A DNA stretch of 64,000 bases. It comes from Candidatus Bathyarchaeota archaeon. Its GTDB lineage: Archaea; Thermoproteota; Bathyarchaeia; TCS64. The stretch's first letter is position 1; each line of letters begins with the position of its first letter. Both the position numbers and the translations under genes were made by a program. The stretch lies in assembly GCA_026014875.1 (NCBI GenBank), contig JAOZHO010000034.1, positions 62,001-126,000 on the forward strand, read 5' to 3'. Below the pieces are notes generated by a model. It searched no databases. It saw nothing but the letters and a program-made list of their open reading frames with translations, and was not told the DNA's origin. Shown in pieces: positions 41,215-49,693 of the stretch.

Positions 41215-41694
41215 ATGGACCGCGATGTAGCAATTTTGAAGAGATTCGCCGAGTACGCCTTCTCGAGCCTAGAGAGGACATGTGAAGGCCTCACCGAGAC
41301 GGAGGCGGACTGGAGACCCGTCGAGGAGGCCAACAACGCCCGCTGGATCCTCAACCACCTTGCAAGAATCGCGAACATTTCTCTCCCCCGGATCTTCATG
41401 GGGGACCCCAACTATACTCCCGAGGGATGGCCGGAAGACTATAGAGAACAGGCCTACGGCCTCGAGAAGCTCCTCACAGACATCCAGACAGGGAAAGAAG
41501 CCGCCCTCGAAAGCATGGGAGGCCTAAAATCCGCGGCTCTGGCCGAGGATATCTCCCTGTGGGGAGGAACCAAGAAGAGAGAGTTCGGGATCTTCGCCTA
41601 CCTCGGGGAGATCGTGACCCACAAGGGACAGATCGCAGCCCTGAGGGGCAACATCAAGCGCCGCCGAGAGAAGGACGCCAGCTTCCTAGCATAG
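41215..41694 (+). CDS. DinB-like four-helix protein
   Basis: A 159-residue protein with the DinB/YfiT layout of four helices and metal-ligand positions. The first helix is ILKRFAEYAFSSLERTCEGLTETEADWRP. His in ARWILNHLARIANI and His in GEIVTHKGQIAALRGNIKR match two of the usual three His ligands. Such proteins bind Zn or Ni and often act in thiol or detoxification transfer. A TATA-like gagtttttatc (about 41170-41180) precedes the ATG at 41215 with a short GGGAT leader. The substrate is unknown. Confidence 0.75.
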   Translation: MDRDVAILKRFAEYAFSSLERTCEGLTETEADWRPVEEANNARWILNHLARIANISLPRIFMGDPNYTPEGWPEDYREQAYGLEKLLTDIQTGKEAALESMGGLKSAALAEDISLWGGTKKREFGIFAYLGEIVTHKGQIAALRGNIKRRREKDASFLA

Positions 41695-41749
41695 CCTCGA
41701 ATCCATCCTCTTTTTTCTCTTACTCAACATCTGAATACGGGGTGTCAGC

Positions 41750-42190
41750 ATAATCCAACGAAAAACTGAGGCAGAGGACTCGTTCACGGCCTGGGGCCAC
41801 CCCAACATCACATCCAAGCACAAGACCACCATCATGGTCACAACAGACAAACATCTATCGAAAAAGGGGGACTGCATCGTAGCGGTACGGGCCGAGAAGG
41901 GCCTCGCTGATCTTCTCCCGGATCTCAAGGAGATTATCAGAAACTCGGAAGCAGAGGTCAGCTTCATTATGGAGACCGGCGGTCAGAAACTGGTGGTGAG
42001 GGGGCAAGGCCACCCCGGGCTCACGCTAACCACCCCCTCAGACATGGTGATCAGGAAAAGCAGCTTCATTTGCGATAGGACTCTGATGATAAAAGCAGAT
42101 ATTGCAGCATCGGATATCCCTCCCGAGTTCGTCCGGCTCCTTGAAGACAGCAACCGTGAGGTTCACATCAAAATCAGAGCAGTTTTGTGA
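41750..42190 (+). CDS. DUF371 family protein with no ordinary start codon
   Basis: DUF371 is an archaeal family of about 140 residues whose N-terminal signature is GHPNxTAxHxTTxxVTxxxxLxxxGDCI. Here the signature AWGHPNITSKHKTTIMVTTD, then KHLSKKGDCIVAVRAEKGLAD, begins well before the first in-frame ATG (41834). Reading back, there is no ATG, GTG or TTG before the stop at 41732-41734. Candidates are ATA at 41750, with GGGGTG a few bases before it, or a frameshift joining the GTG at 41743. The entry uses ATA for a 146-residue protein. Function unknown. The stop overlaps the dyad at 42184-42196. Confidence 0.7.
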   Translation: MIQRKTEAEDSFTAWGHPNITSKHKTTIMVTTDKHLSKKGDCIVAVRAEKGLADLLPDLKEIIRNSEAEVSFIMETGGQKLVVRGQGHPGLTLTTPSDMVIRKSSFICDRTLMIKADIAASDIPPEFVRLLEDSNREVHIKIRAVL

Positions 42191-42196
42191 CACAAA
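42184..42196. promoter_or_regulatory. Palindrome upstream of the RHH-Fae-Hps gene, copy 1
   Basis: TTTGTG-A-CACAAA is a perfect palindrome. Its first ten bases TTTGTGACAC recur at 42236-42245, 52 bases (about five helical turns) downstream. Confidence 0.5.
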
Positions 42197-42235
42197 GAGA
42201 GAGAAATAAGTGAGAGATTCATATACGAAACACAG

Positions 42236-42245
42236 TTTGTGACAC
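42236..42245. promoter_or_regulatory. Repeat TTTGTGACAC upstream of the RHH-Fae-Hps gene, copy 2
   Basis: This copy lies about 27 bases before the TATA box gttaaatagg (42271-42280), which is itself some 30 bases before the ATG at 42311. Two copies in phase on the helix suggest binding of a dimeric regulator; the RHH domain of the encoded protein is a candidate. Confidence 0.5.
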
Positions 42246-42310
42246 CTAGAGGGCACACAATCGGAAAAGGGTTAAATAGGCGGACCATTCCCCTAATCGC
42301 AGGGATATCA

Positions 42311-43657
42311 ATGAGCGAAGACAAAGGCCTCCAGAGGACACCGGGAAGAATCACACAGGAACAATACAAGTTTCTCGAGAGCCAAGTCGAGCAGGGAAGA
42401 TTCGGGTCCATGAGCGAGGCCGTGAGGGCGGCCATAGACAGATTCAGCACCGGCTCAGCTCACAGAGGGGGAGCCTTCCTCATAGGGGAAGCCCTCGTGG
42501 GAGAGGGAAACGAGGTCGCCCACATCGACCTCATGATCGGGGACAAACAGGGCCCCGTGGGCTACTCCTTCGCCCAGTCCCTGAGCCACCTCTCAGCGGG
42601 GCACACGCCCCTCCTAGCGGTGATCCGCCCCAACCTCCCCCCTAAACCCCACACGGTCATCGTCCCCAAGGTCACAATCAAGAACATGGAGGACGCCGCG
42701 AAGATCTTCGGGCCGGCCCAGTCCGCGGTCGCGAAGGCGGTGGCTGACGCCGTGGAGGACGGCATCATCCCCATGGCCATTATCGAAGACTGGGTCGTCA
42801 TCGTCAGCGTCTTCATCCACCCCAAGGCCGAGGACGAGCGCCGGATCTGGCAGTACAACTACAGCGCCACAAAGCTCGCCCTGAGCAGGGCCCTCGAGTC
42901 CTATCCGCCGTGGGAGAAGATCCAGTACGACAAGGACAGGGTCAAGCACCCCCTGATGAGCTTCAGGCCCCCGAGGCTCTGGAGGCCGCCTTATCTCCAG
43001 ATCGCCCTCGATAACCCGAACATCGAGATGATCAAGCGAGTCATAAAGAACATCCCGAGGAACGACAACGTGATCCTCGAGGCGGGGACCCCCCTCATCA
43101 AGAGATACGGGGTCAGCGTCATCCGGGAGCTGAGAGAGGCCCGGAAAGACAGCTTCATAATCGCCGACCTCAAGACCATGGACGTCGGGAAGGTCGAGGT
43201 AGACATGGCCTTCGAGGAGACCGCCGACGCAGTCTGCTGCGCCGGAGCCGCATCCTCGGCCACAATAGACGAATTCGTCTACGAAGCCCGGAGGCTCGGA
43301 ATCTACTCGTTCCTCGACCTCATGCAGGTGGAAGACCCCGTAAAGAAGCTGAAGGGCCTCAAGAAACTCCCACACGGAGTCATCTTCCACAGGCCTATTG
43401 ACACGGAGCAGAGGGGAGGAGAGACGAGGTGGGGCTACATCTCCAAGATTCGGGAGGCCTTCCCGGACACGAAGCTCCTCATCGCAGTCGCCGGGGGTAT
43501 CCGCCCCAACACAGCCAAGTTCGCCCTCGAGTCCGGAGCCGACATACTCATCGTGGGACGATACATCACCCAGTCGAAGGACGTGGAGAGATCCGTCGAG
43601 GAGTTCCTGCCGTTGCTGCAGGGGGACATAGACCTCTTCAGGGTACACGTCGAGTGA
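42311..43657 (+). CDS. Fused RHH domain, formaldehyde-activating enzyme and 3-hexulose-6-phosphate synthase
   Basis: A 448-residue protein. Residues 12-46 (RITQEQYKFLESQVEQGRFG, then SMSEAVRAAIDRF) look like a CopG/ribbon-helix-helix domain, which known Fae-Hps fusions lack. Residues 55-215 are Fae (IGEALVGEGNEVAHIDLMIGD with active His71; later PHTVIVPKVTI). Residues 228-448 are Hps, an OMPDC-type barrel with LQIALDNP, IIADLKTMDVG (Asp286, Lys288, Asp291) and VAGGIRPNT. The enzyme fixes formaldehyde and, in archaea, makes ribulose 5-phosphate from fructose 6-phosphate in reverse. The ATG at 42311 follows a TATA box by about 30 bases. Confidence 0.9.
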   Translation: MSEDKGLQRTPGRITQEQYKFLESQVEQGRFGSMSEAVRAAIDRFSTGSAHRGGAFLIGEALVGEGNEVAHIDLMIGDKQGPVGYSFAQSLSHLSAGHTPLLAVIRPNLPPKPHTVIVPKVTIKNMEDAAKIFGPAQSAVAKAVADAVEDGIIPMAIIEDWVVIVSVFIHPKAEDERRIWQYNYSATKLALSRALESYPPWEKIQYDKDRVKHPLMSFRPPRLWRPPYLQIALDNPNIEMIKRVIKNIPRNDNVILEAGTPLIKRYGVSVIRELREARKDSFIIADLKTMDVGKVEVDMAFEETADAVCCAGAASSATIDEFVYEARRLGIYSFLDLMQVEDPVKKLKGLKKLPHGVIFHRPIDTEQRGGETRWGYISKIREAFPDTKLLIAVAGGIRPNTAKFALESGADILIVGRYITQSKDVERSVEEFLPLLQGDIDLFRVHVE

Positions 43658-43693
43658 CCAGTAAGCCACAAATACCCCGCTTCCACCTTTCCT

Positions 43694-44806
43694 TTGAGCC
43701 CCATTTTGAGAGCCAAGACTGCCGCAGCCCTCCTGTGCGTCCTCATCGTCCTCGGAGCCATCCCCGTGGCGCTGGGGGCGAAGCCGCCGCGGTACTCATA
43801 CCGGTCCACTTACACCTTCGAGAACAGGGGGGAAGAACCCTATATCATCGTTGAGGACGATGCAAAGATCCCTCTGTTCACCGATAACAAATGGCAGAGC
43901 GTCACCATAATCGACTCGAGCCACGAAATTCTGGAGGAACTCGCAGACGAGGACGGCAACCCTGTGGGGTACATGGATCTACCGTCGGAAATCCAAGCCG
44001 GTGGGACCCTAGTTTTCTCGGTTGAGTATCTGCTCGAGTCTATTGGTATGGATAGTCCCCTGATCGATCCCGCGCAGTCGGGGGAGATAAGCGACATCCC
44101 CGAAAGACTTGTGGAAACCTATACCTCGGAGACGGAGACCTTCAGGAGGAACGAGGAGATCGAAGGCCTGGCTTTAGAGCTTGCGGGGGGGAGGACTGAT
44201 GTCCTTGAGATCGTCACCGACGTCCTGGGCTGGGTGGTCTCCAGGGTGAACTATCGCAACTTCGAGGTCCCCTTATACCCCGACGAGACCCTCGAAGACC
44301 TCCAGGGGGACTGCGACGACCAGGCGATCCTCATGATCACGATGCTCCGCTCCCTCGGGATACCCGCCTTCCTCCAGATCGGCGTCGTTTTCAGCGAGAG
44401 CATCTCCAGCGAGAAGGCCTCCTGGGAGGGGCACCTCACATTCGTACAGGAGGGGATGGGATGGCACGGGTGGGCCATGGTCTACGTCCCCCCCTGGGGC
44501 TGGATCCCCGTCGACCTGACACTGACCAGCGCAAGGGACCCCCTGGACATGATCCAAAGTGCACCCGAGTACGCGAGCAACATCGTCACGGCATTCAACG
44601 TCTCAGAGCAGCAGTACATCGGGGGGAGCCGCAGCTCCCGGGAATTGCTCGTCGCCAGCGACATCTACATCATCGTCGCTGACATAGTCCTCGATAATGC
44701 CGACGCATCCTTCTGGAACAGCTACACCCTCATCGGCGCCGGTGTAATTGGTGGAGCCGTCCTCGTCGGCATCTTCGTGTTCCTTTCCCGAAAAAACCGG
44801 GTATAG
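43694..44806 (+). CDS. Membrane-anchored transglutaminase-like protein
   Basis: A 370-residue protein with an N-terminal signal sequence (AKTAAALLCVLIVLGAIPVALGA) and a C-terminal membrane segment (about 343-362) followed by RKNRV, so the body faces outside. The transglutaminase core has Cys207 in GDCDDQA, His258 in GWHGWAMVYV and Asp274 in WIPVDL. Archaeal members are putative proteases or transglutaminases. The start is a TTG at 43694; TTG 43706 is also possible. It follows Fae-Hps by 36 bases and may be co-transcribed. Substrate unknown. Confidence 0.8.
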   Translation: MSPILRAKTAAALLCVLIVLGAIPVALGAKPPRYSYRSTYTFENRGEEPYIIVEDDAKIPLFTDNKWQSVTIIDSSHEILEELADEDGNPVGYMDLPSEIQAGGTLVFSVEYLLESIGMDSPLIDPAQSGEISDIPERLVETYTSETETFRRNEEIEGLALELAGGRTDVLEIVTDVLGWVVSRVNYRNFEVPLYPDETLEDLQGDCDDQAILMITMLRSLGIPAFLQIGVVFSESISSEKASWEGHLTFVQEGMGWHGWAMVYVPPWGWIPVDLTLTSARDPLDMIQSAPEYASNIVTAFNVSEQQYIGGSRSSRELLVASDIYIIVADIVLDNADASFWNSYTLIGAGVIGGAVLVGIFVFLSRKNRV

Positions 44807-44833
44807 GCTCCAGTACGCTCGAATCAATGAGAG

Positions 44834-45196
44834 CTAGGCTGGCCTCGCCACGGGGCGACCCATGGAGATCCCGAGCTCAGATTCTAGGCGCGCCTTATCC
44901 TCGGTCAGGCTCCTGAATGCATCAAGCGTCTCCTTGATGAAATCGATCTCGAAGAGCTCCTTGAGCTCCGAGTGGCTGAACCTGTACTGGTTGAACTGGG
45001 GGGCATTCTCCAGGTCGAAGAAAGCGATCTTGCTCTCCGACCAGTAGTTGCTGTCGAGTTCGTTCCTGAGACCCTGGGCGAAGTTCTGCATGTTGACCCA
45101 GACCCTCTGGAGGACGTCCTTCTTCTCTTGGAGCTGCTGGGTGACTCTCCTGAGCCGTATTAGTTTCATGGTCTCCTCGTCGAGCGCCTCGCTCAT
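44834..45196 (-). CDS. Conserved-looking helical protein, function unknown
   Basis: A 120-residue protein, almost entirely helical. A likely coiled coil spans LIRLRRVTQQLQEKKDVLQRVWVNMQ and a second spans DFIKETLDAFRSLTEDKARLESEL. The middle (NYWSESKIAFFDLENAPQFNQYRF) is aromatic-rich. The ATG at 45196 starts the first helix. It converges on the transglutaminase gene with 27 bases between stops. I do not recognise a family. It may be a partner subunit of a larger assembly. Confidence 0.6.
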   Translation of the reverse strand: MSEALDEETMKLIRLRRVTQQLQEKKDVLQRVWVNMQNFAQGLRNELDSNYWSESKIAFFDLENAPQFNQYRFSHSELKELFEIDFIKETLDAFRSLTEDKARLESELGISMGRPVARPA

Positions 45197-45364
45197 GGCA
45201 TGACTTCCCTGAACTCTGAAAATTCAATTATATAATAGGGATATTGGAGCCGTTTCAGGTCTTATTGAACCGCGTTCATCTTGGGTCTCAGGGACAAGGC
45301 TTGGAAAGACCGGTTTGCGATCGACGGCGGCCAGACTACGAATCTATGGTGATGAACGATTCAC

Positions 45365-46225
45365 TCACATGGGGAACAGGGGGCTGAACCCCTGCTCTTT
45401 AGCGTAGTTCACGGCCTCCCGTTGTTCGGCATCTGTCATCGGCTCGAACCTCTCGGCAGCATCCAGGACCATTCCCCAGAGACCTGTATCGCAGGGTAAA
45501 GCGTAGGTGGCAACATTTTCTTGGGAGAGGGTGTATCGGATCCCGAGCTCGATGTCGCTGAGTGTGACTGAGGGCTCGTACCATGTTCTGAGTTTCCGCT
45601 CTCCGGGCCATCTCCCCCTCGCCACCGCCTTTATGGCGGTCACGGAGATTCCTTGGTCACGGGCCTCCTTGAGGACGGGCCTGAAATCGTTCTGGGGGTG
45701 GGGCTTCGCCATGCTGCACAGACTCACGGGTAGGAGGACCGAGTCGAAGACTTGGCGGGTCAGAGCCTCCTTGAGGACTCTCATGTCCTCGTGGCCCGTG
45801 ATTCCTATATAGTCGGTGAGCCCGGTCTCCTGGGCCTCCTTGAATGCTTCGATGGCTCCTCCCTCCCCCAACGCCGTTTCGAGTTCCTCCATGTTCCCGA
45901 TCCCGTGCATCTGGTAGAGATCGAATTTGTCGACGCCCAGCCTCGCGAGGCTTTCATTCAACTCCTTCTCTGCACCCTCGCGACTCCTCTCTCTCGTCTT
46001 CTCTGCGATGAAGAAACTACCCCTCATCTTCTGAGCCCACGGGGCGAGCCTGAGCTCAGCGTCCCCATAGGTGGGGGCGACGTCGATCATGTTTACGCCG
46101 TGTTCTAACGCCAGCTCGATATATCGGTCAGCCACGGTCTGGTCCACTTTACCGACTCCGCAGCCTCCCAGGGTGATAATTGAGGCGTTATAGCCCATCT
46201 GGCCTAGTTTCCTCTTCTTGATCAT
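45365..46225 (-). CDS. Aldo/keto reductase family protein
   Basis: A 286-residue AKR barrel. The start IITLGGCGVGKVDQTVADRYIELALEHGVNMIDVAPTYG carries the catalytic Asp and Tyr, FIAEKTRERSREGAEKELN the catalytic Lys, and DLYQMHGIG the catalytic His. A C-terminal region includes LPCDTGLWGMVLDAAERF. AKRs reduce carbonyls with NAD(P)H. The ATG at 46225 fits. It is a single gene. The substrate is unknown. Confidence 0.85.
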   Translation of the reverse strand: MIKKRKLGQMGYNASIITLGGCGVGKVDQTVADRYIELALEHGVNMIDVAPTYGDAELRLAPWAQKMRGSFFIAEKTRERSREGAEKELNESLARLGVDKFDLYQMHGIGNMEELETALGEGGAIEAFKEAQETGLTDYIGITGHEDMRVLKEALTRQVFDSVLLPVSLCSMAKPHPQNDFRPVLKEARDQGISVTAIKAVARGRWPGERKLRTWYEPSVTLSDIELGIRYTLSQENVATYALPCDTGLWGMVLDAAERFEPMTDAEQREAVNYAKEQGFSPLFPM

Positions 46226-46412
46226 CTAGGTCTCCTCGAGGGGTCTTTCGTCGGAGCACATTAATAATGTTGGGACTTTGATGCTCGAATTTGCTTTAAC
46301 GTTTCAGTGAAGATTGTCGAAAAAATGGATATATAGCTTCCCGGTGTCCTACTTCCCTACAAGCGTCCGGATAATCATGTTTACTTCTTAAAGGAGTGGT
46401 CGGTGCGCCAAT

Positions 46413-47666
46413 TTGATCCCCACGGAAAAATTCCTGCTGCTCATCTCCTCAACTCTCTTCCTCTGCTACGTGAGCGGCCTCATCTATACTAAGACTAAGA
46501 TACCTGACATCCTCTGGCTCCTGGGCTTCGGCACGATCTTGGGGCCCATACTAGGGGTCTTCGAGAAGGAGGGATTCGTCTCGATATCTCCCCTCATGGG
46601 GGTGATCGCCATCTGCATAATCACCTTCGACTCGGGGATAGGCCTGGACTTCCGGATTCTCCAGAAGACCTTTCTAAAGTCCATCGCCCTCACGCTGGCT
46701 ACATTCTTCTCAATCGTCATCGTAGTGGGCGTGGCCATCAGCTTCCTGGCACCGGGAAGCTTCAGCTTAACCGAGGGCATGCTCCTGGGGACCATGGTGG
46801 CGGGGATCAGCACCGTCGCCGTGACGAGCCTCATGGATAGCCTCAGGAAGCTCTTCCCCAACATGGAGAGCACCCGAGCCCTCCTCATGCTGGAGTCCAC
46901 CCTCTGCGACCCGATCCGGGTGGTGGCTGCGATCACCCTCATCAGGATGATCATGCTCCCCGGGGTCTCCATAAGGGACAGCGCGAGGGACATCGTCTTC
47001 ACCTTCGTGATGGGATCCATCATAGGCCTCCTGATCAGCATGCTCTGGGCCGAGGTGCTCGACAAGCTCAGGGGTCAACCCTTCAACTACATGATGACCC
47101 TCGCAGCCCTCTTCCCCACATACCTCCTCGCAGAGAACCTGGCCGGCGACGGAGCCGGGACCATGGCGGCCTTCGTCTTCGGGCTGGTCCTCGCCAACTA
47201 CCGGCGGGTGGCCCGGGGGCTCAGCATCGACAGAAGCCTCAGGACGGACAAGAGGAGGCTGATCGACTTCAACGAGGAGATCATCTTCCTCCTAAAGTCC
47301 TACTATTTCGTGTACATCGGCCTGATAGCCACCCTGTCCCAGGAATACATCCTGATGGGCTTGGGAATAGTGATATTACTGATCGCAGTCAGATACGGCG
47401 TCGCCTCCGCAGTAGGCCAGGCCATGGGGTTCACCCTCGAGGAGAAGGTGATCTCCCGGATCGTCTACACTCTGGGGACCTCCACCCTCGTCATGTCCCA
47501 GCTACCCCTGATCTTCGACCCGGAGATGACGTTCATAACCAACCCCGGGATCTACTCAGACCTCTGCTTCTCCATCGTCCTGGGGACGGTGATCTTCGCC
47601 TCAATCGCCAGCCCGATCATCGCTAAGCGGCAGCTCAAGGGAGAGGGGCCAATTCCGTATAACTGA
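46413..47666 (+). CDS. CPA2-type cation/proton antiporter
   Basis: A 417-residue membrane protein with about 12 segments. Features are ISSTLFLCYVSGLIYTKTKIPDILWLLGFGTILGPI, VAGISTVAVTSLMDS, a domain core EEIIFLLKSYYFVYIGLIA, and LVMSQLPLIFDPEMTF. The fold is that of Kef/CPA2 Na+(K+)/H+ antiporters. It lacks the C-terminal TrkA-N domain of Kef proteins. The start is a TTG at 46413 with GGTG (46402-46405) upstream. It is a single gene. Ion specificity is unclear. Confidence 0.8.
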   Translation: MIPTEKFLLLISSTLFLCYVSGLIYTKTKIPDILWLLGFGTILGPILGVFEKEGFVSISPLMGVIAICIITFDSGIGLDFRILQKTFLKSIALTLATFFSIVIVVGVAISFLAPGSFSLTEGMLLGTMVAGISTVAVTSLMDSLRKLFPNMESTRALLMLESTLCDPIRVVAAITLIRMIMLPGVSIRDSARDIVFTFVMGSIIGLLISMLWAEVLDKLRGQPFNYMMTLAALFPTYLLAENLAGDGAGTMAAFVFGLVLANYRRVARGLSIDRSLRTDKRRLIDFNEEIIFLLKSYYFVYIGLIATLSQEYILMGLGIVILLIAVRYGVASAVGQAMGFTLEEKVISRIVYTLGTSTLVMSQLPLIFDPEMTFITNPGIYSDLCFSIVLGTVIFASIASPIIAKRQLKGEGPIPYN

Positions 47667-47680
47667 GAAGATTAGACAGC

Positions 47681-47938
47681 CTACCCTTTCCTTGCAACTG
47701 CGTGGATCGGCTCAACGTAGACCGTCGCAGAATGTCTTTTATCCTCGACTCGGATTGCCTCGTATCCCAATGGGATGTCCCTGAGGTCCTCTGCGGTTCC
47801 TCTGAAGATCCTGCTGCCGAAAGGCCCCAGCTCGATTACCCTGTAGCCCATTGTAACCGAGTCTAGCTCCGGTTCTGTTTTGATAAATCCGACCCATCTT
47901 TTGTCGGATGGGAGGTAAGCGAAACTGGTCTCCCGACT
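47681..47938 (-). CDS. Coding extension or small gene after an in-frame TAG
   Basis: Directly after the TAG of the COG1709-type regulator (47939-47941), the same frame stays open for 85 codons with protein-like content: SFAYLPSDKRWVGFIKTEPE, MGYRVIELGPFGSRIF, LGYEAIRVEDKRHSATVYVE. There is no ATG, GTG or TTG until ATG at 47851, which gives only 56 residues, yet the 29 codons before it look equally coding. Explanations are TAG readthrough, a mutated start, or a one-base error. TAG is a normal stop for many other genes here, so general recoding is unlikely. I do not recognise the family. Confidence 0.5.
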   Translation of the reverse strand, partial: SRETSFAYLPSDKRWVGFIKTEPELDSVTMGYRVIELGPFGSRIFRGTAEDLRDIPLGYEAIRVEDKRHSATVYVEPIHAVARKG

Positions 47939-48667
47939 CTACTCTTGTGTGATTCGATAGACGTTCAACAGGGCTTGTACGAGTTCGTCTTGGCTTTCCA
48001 ATCGGGAAACGGCTAGCGGTATGCCCTCGTTCTGGGCGAGGGTTATTGCCAGGGGATCGATGTCTCCTTTGGCTCCGTGGAGTATGATGACGCGGGGTTT
48101 GAAGGGGCTGATCTTAACGGCGATCATCGGGGACCTGCCCCGGCTCACGCCGACGAAGATGAGGGCCCGTTCGCTGGTGGTCCCGAATATCCTGTAGAAG
48201 TCGAGGCCTGAGAGGGTCTGGATCGCTTTGAGGCTGTCGATTACGGTGTAGCCGTAGACCTCTTGGTCGATGGATTCCTTTCCCACGAGGATCTCGCAGT
48301 CCAGGGCGGTGAAGATCTCTCCGATTCTGACGGGGGTGGCGAACTCTCTGATGTCGAGGAAGACGTCTCCGGGGGTCAGGGCTATCCTCGCCATCTGCTG
48401 CACGTAGCGCCCTCCCCTCCTCTCGTCGATCTCCAGGAGAGCCCCGACGAAACGCCTGATGAACGCGCTCCCCGGCGAGCGCCTGCGCCCCGTCTCGTAG
48501 TCGCTTATCACTGAGGGGGAGAGCCCGAGTTCGTGGACCACCTCGACCTGGTTGACCTGGAGGAGGCTACGCCACTTCCTCATGGTGACTCCCGGGTGGA
48601 GGGAGAGGACTATCTCGCCGGCTATACGCTTCGCCAGCATCTCAGTGACAGAGTCTTTGGAAAGCAT
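47939..48667 (-). CDS. COG1709-type archaeal transcriptional regulator
   Basis: A 242-residue protein. The Cro/C1-type helix-turn-helix is at about 27-65 (WRSLLQVNQVEVVHELGLSPSVISDYETGRRRSPGSAF). A C-terminal alpha/beta domain follows (VYGYTVIDSLKAIQTLSGLDFYRIFG, RALIFVGVSRGRSPMIAVKISPFKPRVIILHG, DPLAITLAQNEGIPLAVSRL). This is the archaeal regulator family of COG1709. It is transcribed in the same direction as porCDAB but is separated from porB by about 40 bases. Its targets are unknown. Confidence 0.75.
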   Translation of the reverse strand: MLSKDSVTEMLAKRIAGEIVLSLHPGVTMRKWRSLLQVNQVEVVHELGLSPSVISDYETGRRRSPGSAFIRRFVGALLEIDERRGGRYVQQMARIALTPGDVFLDIREFATPVRIGEIFTALDCEILVGKESIDQEVYGYTVIDSLKAIQTLSGLDFYRIFGTTSERALIFVGVSRGRSPMIAVKISPFKPRVIILHGAKGDIDPLAITLAQNEGIPLAVSRLESQDELVQALLNVYRITQE

Positions 48668-48707
48668 CAGGTAACAAAAATATGTGGATGGTTAAAAGAG
48701 TGGGGGC

Positions 48708-49682
48708 TCAGACCCCCGCCTTCTCCAGCAGGATCTCCCATTTTTGGTCGACCCAAGCCTGGATGCTATCGATGAGGTCATCCCGCTTCTCAGGCCTGAA
48801 CAGATGCCGGAACCGCCCCTGGGACACCAGGTACTCCTCAACGGGTTTCTTCGAAGCCGGCCTCCTGGCTATCGCGGCGCTGGGCCCCGATAACTTGTAG
48901 ACGGGTCGGCCTTCCTCAAGAGTGCACTCGTAGAGGGGGAACAGGCATGTTTGGGTTGCTAGCCTGGAGAGAGAGATGGTCTTTTCCATGGGATACCTCC
49001 AGCCTCGGGGGCACCCGATGAAGGCGTGTAGGAACGCCGGGCCCTCAACCTCGAAGGCAGTCCTCGACTTCCTCATGACGTCCATGGGCCAGGCTGGGTT
49101 CAGCGTCGCAACATAGGGGATGCCGTGGGCGATCACTATGTCGTCGATGGGCTTCTTCCACTCCTTCTTGCCGGGTATCACGCTGCCGGCGGGGCTCGTC
49201 GTGGTCGCTGCGGCGAAAGGGGTCCCTCCGCTCCTCTGGATACCCGTGTTCATGTAGGCCTCGTTGTCCAGAAGGACGTATGTGAAGTCGTGGCCCCTCT
49301 CCAGCGCCCCGGATAAGGCCTGGAGCCCGATGTCATATGTTCCCCCGTCCCCTGCGAAGGCGATGACATCCAGAGTCTCGTATTTCGCTAGAGGTCCTTT
49401 CCCTCTCTTCCTCTGGGCCTGCCATGCGGACTCGATGCCGCTAGCCGTTGCAGCCGCGTTCTCGAAGGCGTTGTGGATCCATGGAATGTTCCATGAGGAG
49501 TAGGGCATGATGCTGGTCGCGACCTCGAGGCATCCTGTGGCTGAGGTCGCGATGGTGGGTCCCCGGGTCGCCTTGAGGATCATCCTGACGACGATGGAGT
49601 GACCGCAGCCCGCGCAGAGTCTGTGGCCCGCGGCCAGTCCTTCGGGCTTTCTCGATGCTTGCTTTAGATTGAGTTCGCTCAT
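48708..49682 (-). CDS. porB: 2-oxoacid:ferredoxin oxidoreductase, beta subunit (PorB-like)
   Basis: A 324-residue TPP-binding subunit. Iron-sulfur Cys are Cys23 and Cys26 in RLCAGCGH, Cys51 in ATGCLEV and a fourth in IGCPRGW. The TPP-Mg motif is FAGDGGTYDIGLQ plus NEAYMNTGIQRS. It oxidises pyruvate or another 2-oxoacid to the acyl-CoA with ferredoxin. It is the last gene of porC-porD-porA-porB. The ATG at 49682 lies 11 bases after the porA stop. Pyruvate is the most likely substrate because the four-subunit order is that of archaeal Por. Confidence 0.9.
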   Translation of the reverse strand: MSELNLKQASRKPEGLAAGHRLCAGCGHSIVVRMILKATRGPTIATSATGCLEVATSIMPYSSWNIPWIHNAFENAAATASGIESAWQAQRKRGKGPLAKYETLDVIAFAGDGGTYDIGLQALSGALERGHDFTYVLLDNEAYMNTGIQRSGGTPFAAATTTSPAGSVIPGKKEWKKPIDDIVIAHGIPYVATLNPAWPMDVMRKSRTAFEVEGPAFLHAFIGCPRGWRYPMEKTISLSRLATQTCLFPLYECTLEEGRPVYKLSGPSAAIARRPASKKPVEEYLVSQGRFRHLFRPEKRDDLIDSIQAWVDQKWEILLEKAGV

Positions 49683-49693
49683 TCATATTCCTC

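Noticed and set aside
47681-48667. Pyrrolysine or general TAG recoding
   Set aside because: Many clear genes in the window end in TAG at the expected family end, so TAG is an ordinary stop here. Only the local readthrough question is kept as a finding.
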